Assembly (NCBI GenBank): GCA_051877705.1
Contig: JBJEJD010000085.1
Coordinates: 1 to 16,569 of the forward strand
Length of the DNA: 16,569 nucleotides
DNA from: Coprococcus_A sp051877705
GTDB lineage: Bacteria; Bacillota; Clostridia; Lachnospirales; Lachnospiraceae
Direction: 5' to 3'
Positions within the stretch are counted from its first letter, which is position 1; every line of letters starts with the position of its first letter. The notes under the pieces were generated by a model that had not been told where the DNA came from, made no database searches, and saw only the letters and a program-made list of their open reading frames with translations. The position numbers and the translations under genes are program-made. Positions 14,460 to 16,569 of this stretch are shown here, one piece after another.

Positions 14460-15647
14460 TTATTTACGCGGATATTCTGCTTCGTATTCCCGGAACATCC
14501 CTTCTTTTTTGCGAAGCCGAAGACCCTTGATAATCAGTTTCCGCAAAATATCATATATAACCGCAAAGACCGGTACACCGATAATCATACCAACAAAACC
14601 AAACAAACCGCCGAACAGCAAAATAGCAAACAACACCCAAATTCCCGAGAGTCCCGTACTGTTTCCCAGAATCCTCGGACCAATGATATTGCCGTCCACC
14701 TGCTGCAGAATAACAATAAAAACAACAAATATCAGGCAATCCATCGGACTGACTGTCAGCAGAATAATTGCCGATGGAATGGCACCGATATACGGACCAA
14801 AAAACGGAATAATATTCGTCACACCCACGATCACGCTGATCAGTACCGCATATGGCATCTTCAGAAGAAGCATGGCAATATAACAAATCACACCGATGAT
14901 GGCTGAATCCAGCAGCTTACCGCCAATAAAACCCGAAAATACCCGATCGGTAAATTTTATTTCCTCGACGATCTTTTCAGCCCAGCGCTCACTGAAGATA
15001 CTGTAAATGAGCAGCTTTCCCTGCTTCTTGAACTTTCTCCTGTTAGCCAGCAGATAAACAGCCACCACCAGACCAATCAGCAGATCCATGAAAATACCCG
15101 CCACATTGATCATACCATTGGACAGGCCGGTCAAAACCGCATCCAGATATGGCAGAATACTGTTCTTCAGCCACTCAGACAAGGACTCCGTTCCTGCATC
15201 GGAAAGCTCGGCAATATAACTCTGTATCACCAGATTGCCGTCAAACAAGTGATCCACCATTGCACTGATTTCATCGATCATTGACGGAAGTGATCTGGCC
15301 ATTCTTGTCACACTCACAGCCAGCTGAGGCAAAAGCATGGACAATACAACATAAACGATCACCAGTCCTGTTATCATACTGCCCGTCACACTCAGCATGC
15401 CGACCAGATTTTTCCTCTTTGGATGCCAGTATCTGTTCAGTAACCGCTCATACGTATTACATATCGGCTTTAACACATAGGCAATACCCGCCCCATAAAC
15501 AAACGGCGTCAGTATATTCAATACCGCATGAAACAGCTCCCTTATGGCAGAAGCACGGAACAATAAAAAGAAAAACAGAATACTCAATGCCGCTGTGCAA
15601 AACACTGCCAATATCATCGCCAGATATTTCTTAAATTCTTCTTTCAC
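14460..15647 (-). CDS. AI-2E family (TqsA/PerM-like) transporter
   Basis: The 395-residue membrane protein has about eight helices and the family's conserved segments: NIIPFFGPYIGAIPSA (278-293), DGNIIGPRILG (318-328), and a glycine-rich helix with GMIIGVPVFAVIYDIL (353-368). Some members export autoinducer-2 and others are sodium/proton antiporters; sequence alone does not tell which applies here. Positive residues after the last helix (RLRKK) fit a cytoplasmic tail. The start is GTG at 15645-15647 with GAAGAG a few bases upstream, 27 bases after the stop of the SLOG gene. It is co-directional with the DUF308 gene and probably co-transcribed. There is no evident link to the glucarate genes. 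Confidence 0.9.
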   Translation of the reverse strand: MKEEFKKYLAMILAVFCTAALSILFFFLLFRASAIRELFHAVLNILTPFVYGAGIAYVLKPICNTYERLLNRYWHPKRKNLVGMLSVTGSMITGLVIVYVVLSMLLPQLAVSVTRMARSLPSMIDEISAMVDHLFDGNLVIQSYIAELSDAGTESLSEWLKNSILPYLDAVLTGLSNGMINVAGIFMDLLIGLVVAVYLLANRRKFKKQGKLLIYSIFSERWAEKIVEEIKFTDRVFSGFIGGKLLDSAIIGVICYIAMLLLKMPYAVLISVIVGVTNIIPFFGPYIGAIPSAIILLTVSPMDCLIFVVFIVILQQVDGNIIGPRILGNSTGLSGIWVLFAILLFGGLFGFVGMIIGVPVFAVIYDILRKLIIKGLRLRKKEGMFREYEAEYPRK

Positions 15648-15674
15648 ACTATCTCTTCTTTCATAACTAAATAA

Positions 15675-16187
15675 CTAAAGATGCCGCCACTGTATCTGCC
15701 GGATGTCCACACCGCTGGCCTTCGCATAACGCAAAGTGTCCTTCGTACCACTGCTGCCCTTGCTTTCATCGTCATAAACAACAATCAGCCGTTGACTGGC
15801 ATCGATCATATAACAGTCGCGCAAAATACAGTCTGCCGCTTCATCCGTTCCATCGGACACCACCGTTACATGATCTGCCGTACGCTCGATGGCACGGCAC
15901 CTGTCTCCGGCAGTTCCCTTCAGGCCACTGTTGTAACCGGCAAAGGGCTTCGCCAGTTCCAATTGAATTGATGGATTGTCTTTCTTCCTCTCCAGCACGA
16001 TTTCCGCCGCCCAGGTGTCAACACCCTCTGCGCCGCCGGTAATAAAACAATTAAATCCATCTGCAATGGCCCGGTCGATCTCTGCCGCCAGATTCTCTTT
16101 CAGGCTGCGGCACGCCGGATCATCTTCATTATCCTTCCACGGGAAATAGAATGGTCTGTGTCCAGAAAACGCACATCGTCTTACCAT
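15675..16187 (-). CDS. SLOG-family (DUF1273, YpsA-like) protein
   Basis: The 170-residue protein has a Rossmann-like nucleotide-binding fold of the SLOG superfamily. It opens with CAFSGHRP (5-12), then ITGGAEGVDTWAAE (49-62) with the glycine loop and an acidic residue, a P-x-I-x-L-x-x-x-x-P-F strand (72-82), and a C-terminal MIDASQRLIVVYDDE (127-141). This matches DUF1273/YpsA proteins in order and length. Some SLOG proteins sense or make nucleotide-derived ligands; YpsA has been tied to cell division in Firmicutes. The ATG at 16185-16187 follows GAGAGG and a run of T's. It heads an operon with the AI-2E and DUF308 genes and has its own promoter. Confidence 0.87.
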   Translation of the reverse strand: MVRRCAFSGHRPFYFPWKDNEDDPACRSLKENLAAEIDRAIADGFNCFITGGAEGVDTWAAEIVLERKKDNPSIQLELAKPFAGYNSGLKGTAGDRCRAIERTADHVTVVSDGTDEAADCILRDCYMIDASQRLIVVYDDESKGSSGTKDTLRYAKASGVDIRQIQWRHL

Positions 16188-16211
16188 AAAAAAACCTCTC
16201 TTCTCTGGTTC

Positions 16212-16240
16212 AGTATATATTACATAGCAGGATTTCGCAA
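16212..16240 (-). promoter_or_regulatory. Promoter of the SLOG - AI-2E - DUF308 operon
   Basis: On the minus strand TTGCGA (16235-16240) and TATACT (16212-16217) are separated by 17 bp, about 25 bases upstream of the SLOG ATG. This is a good sigma-A promoter. Confidence 0.65.
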
Positions 16241-16270
16241 TAGATAGATTTTATATAAAATTATTCTATT
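16239..16270. repeat. 32-bp AT-rich dyad after the ABC gene
   Basis: AATAGA-N3-ATTTTAT faces ATAAAAT-N3-TCTATT, ending directly against the stop codon of the ABC gene and touching the -35 box of the next operon. It may be a weak terminator for the ABC gene, but it has no GC-rich stem or clean T run. Confidence 0.4.
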
Positions 16271-16569
16271 TTAATTTAATGTATAGAGCGCTCTGTAAAC
16301 ACCCTTCTTTTCCATTAGTTCCGCATGTGTACCGGACTCTTCTATCCCCTTGTCTGTCAGTACCAGTATCTTCTCCGCATTTCGTATCGTTGTCAGCCTG
16401 TGAGCAATGACGAAGGTTGTCCTGTTTTTCGCAAGCTTCTCCAGCGAATCCTGTACTACTTTTTCACTCTCATTGTCCAATGCCGACGTCGCCTCGTCAA
16501 ATATCAGTATCGGAGGATTCTTCAGAAATACCCTGGCAATGGAAAGCCGCTGCTTCTGCCCGCCGGACA
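16271..16569 (-). CDS. ABC exporter ATPase, C-terminal part, cut by the right edge
   Basis: The last 98-99 codons of an ABC transporter are visible, open through the window end. They contain the signature SGGQKQR, the Walker B and D-loop ILIFDEATSALD, and the switch histidine in FVIAHRLTTIR, followed by the usual exporter ending (ESGTHAELMEKKGVYRALY). The pattern is that of a fused membrane-ATPase exporter (MsbA/LmrA type), but the membrane domain and Walker A lie outside the window, so substrate and full length are unknown. The first in-frame TTG in the window is internal, not a start. Confidence 0.93.
   Translation of the reverse strand, partial: SGGQKQRLSIARVFLKNPPILIFDEATSALDNESEKVVQDSLEKLAKNRTTFVIAHRLTTIRNAEKILVLTDKGIEESGTHAELMEKKGVYRALYTLN

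Noticed and set aside
14311..14883. 190-codon open frame on the plus strand
   Set aside because: It spans antisense parts of two good genes (DUF308 and AI-2E) and the gap between them; its composition is that of a shadow frame.
15675..16187. SLOG gene as part of a defence system
   Set aside because: It is the stand-alone DUF1273/YpsA type with no effector, nuclease or pore-forming partner of known defence families next to it.
1..16569. Mobile element, CRISPR array, tRNA, rRNA or riboswitch
   Set aside because: No transposase or integrase, no regular short repeats with spacers, and no RNA-gene pattern could be found by reading either strand.

Overview
This 16.6 kb window is Gram-positive, Clostridia-like DNA, most likely Lachnospiraceae. 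The signs are strong AGGAGG-type ribosome binding sites, TTGACA/TATAAT-type promoters in AT-rich gaps, a serine-rich lipoprotein leader on the binding protein, and the gene families present. The family-level placement is inference. About 13 kb is a sugar-diacid (D-glucarate type) uptake and catabolism locus. The rest is an ordinary membrane/housekeeping cluster.

Layout, left to right. The first codons of a minus-strand gene run off the left edge (1-15), followed by a terminator. An IlvD/Edd-family dehydratase (171-1877, minus) diverges from a LysR regulator (2066-2965, plus). A large minus-strand block then reads from 9739 down to 2992: glucarate dehydratase gudD, an unrecognised two-helix membrane protein, the tripartite tricarboxylate transporter tctC-tctB-tctA, a terminator, and a GldA-like iron alcohol dehydrogenase. 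A second LysR gene, paralogous to the first, diverges from gudD (9929-10843, plus). Next comes a minus-strand operon read from 13592 to 10847: garR (tartronate semialdehyde reductase), a DHDPS-family lyase/aldolase and an AEC-family transporter. A 279-bp AT-rich gap holds the garR promoter region and terminators. Last is a separate minus-strand operon (SLOG/DUF1273 protein, AI-2E family exporter, HdeD/DUF308 membrane protein) and the 3' end of an ABC exporter ATPase gene cut by the right edge.

How it works together (inference from families). TctABC and/or the AEC carrier import the sugar diacid. GudD dehydrates glucarate to 5-dehydro-4-deoxyglucarate. The DHDPS-family enzyme probably cleaves this to pyruvate and tartronate semialdehyde, the step done by the unrelated GarL in E. 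coli, and GarR reduces the semialdehyde to glycerate. No GarL, glycerate kinase, galactarate dehydratase or ketoglutarate-semialdehyde dehydrogenase lies in the window. The IlvD-like enzyme and the GldA-like dehydrogenase may serve other sugar acids or their products. The two LysR paralogues are the likely sensors, each facing a dehydratase gene.

I see no mobile element, CRISPR array, tRNA or rRNA, and no convincing new defence or signalling system. The most interesting points are the GarL replacement, the unknown membrane protein inside the transporter operon, the duplicated LysR-dehydratase modules, and a strand-specific stem-loop between tctC and tctB.
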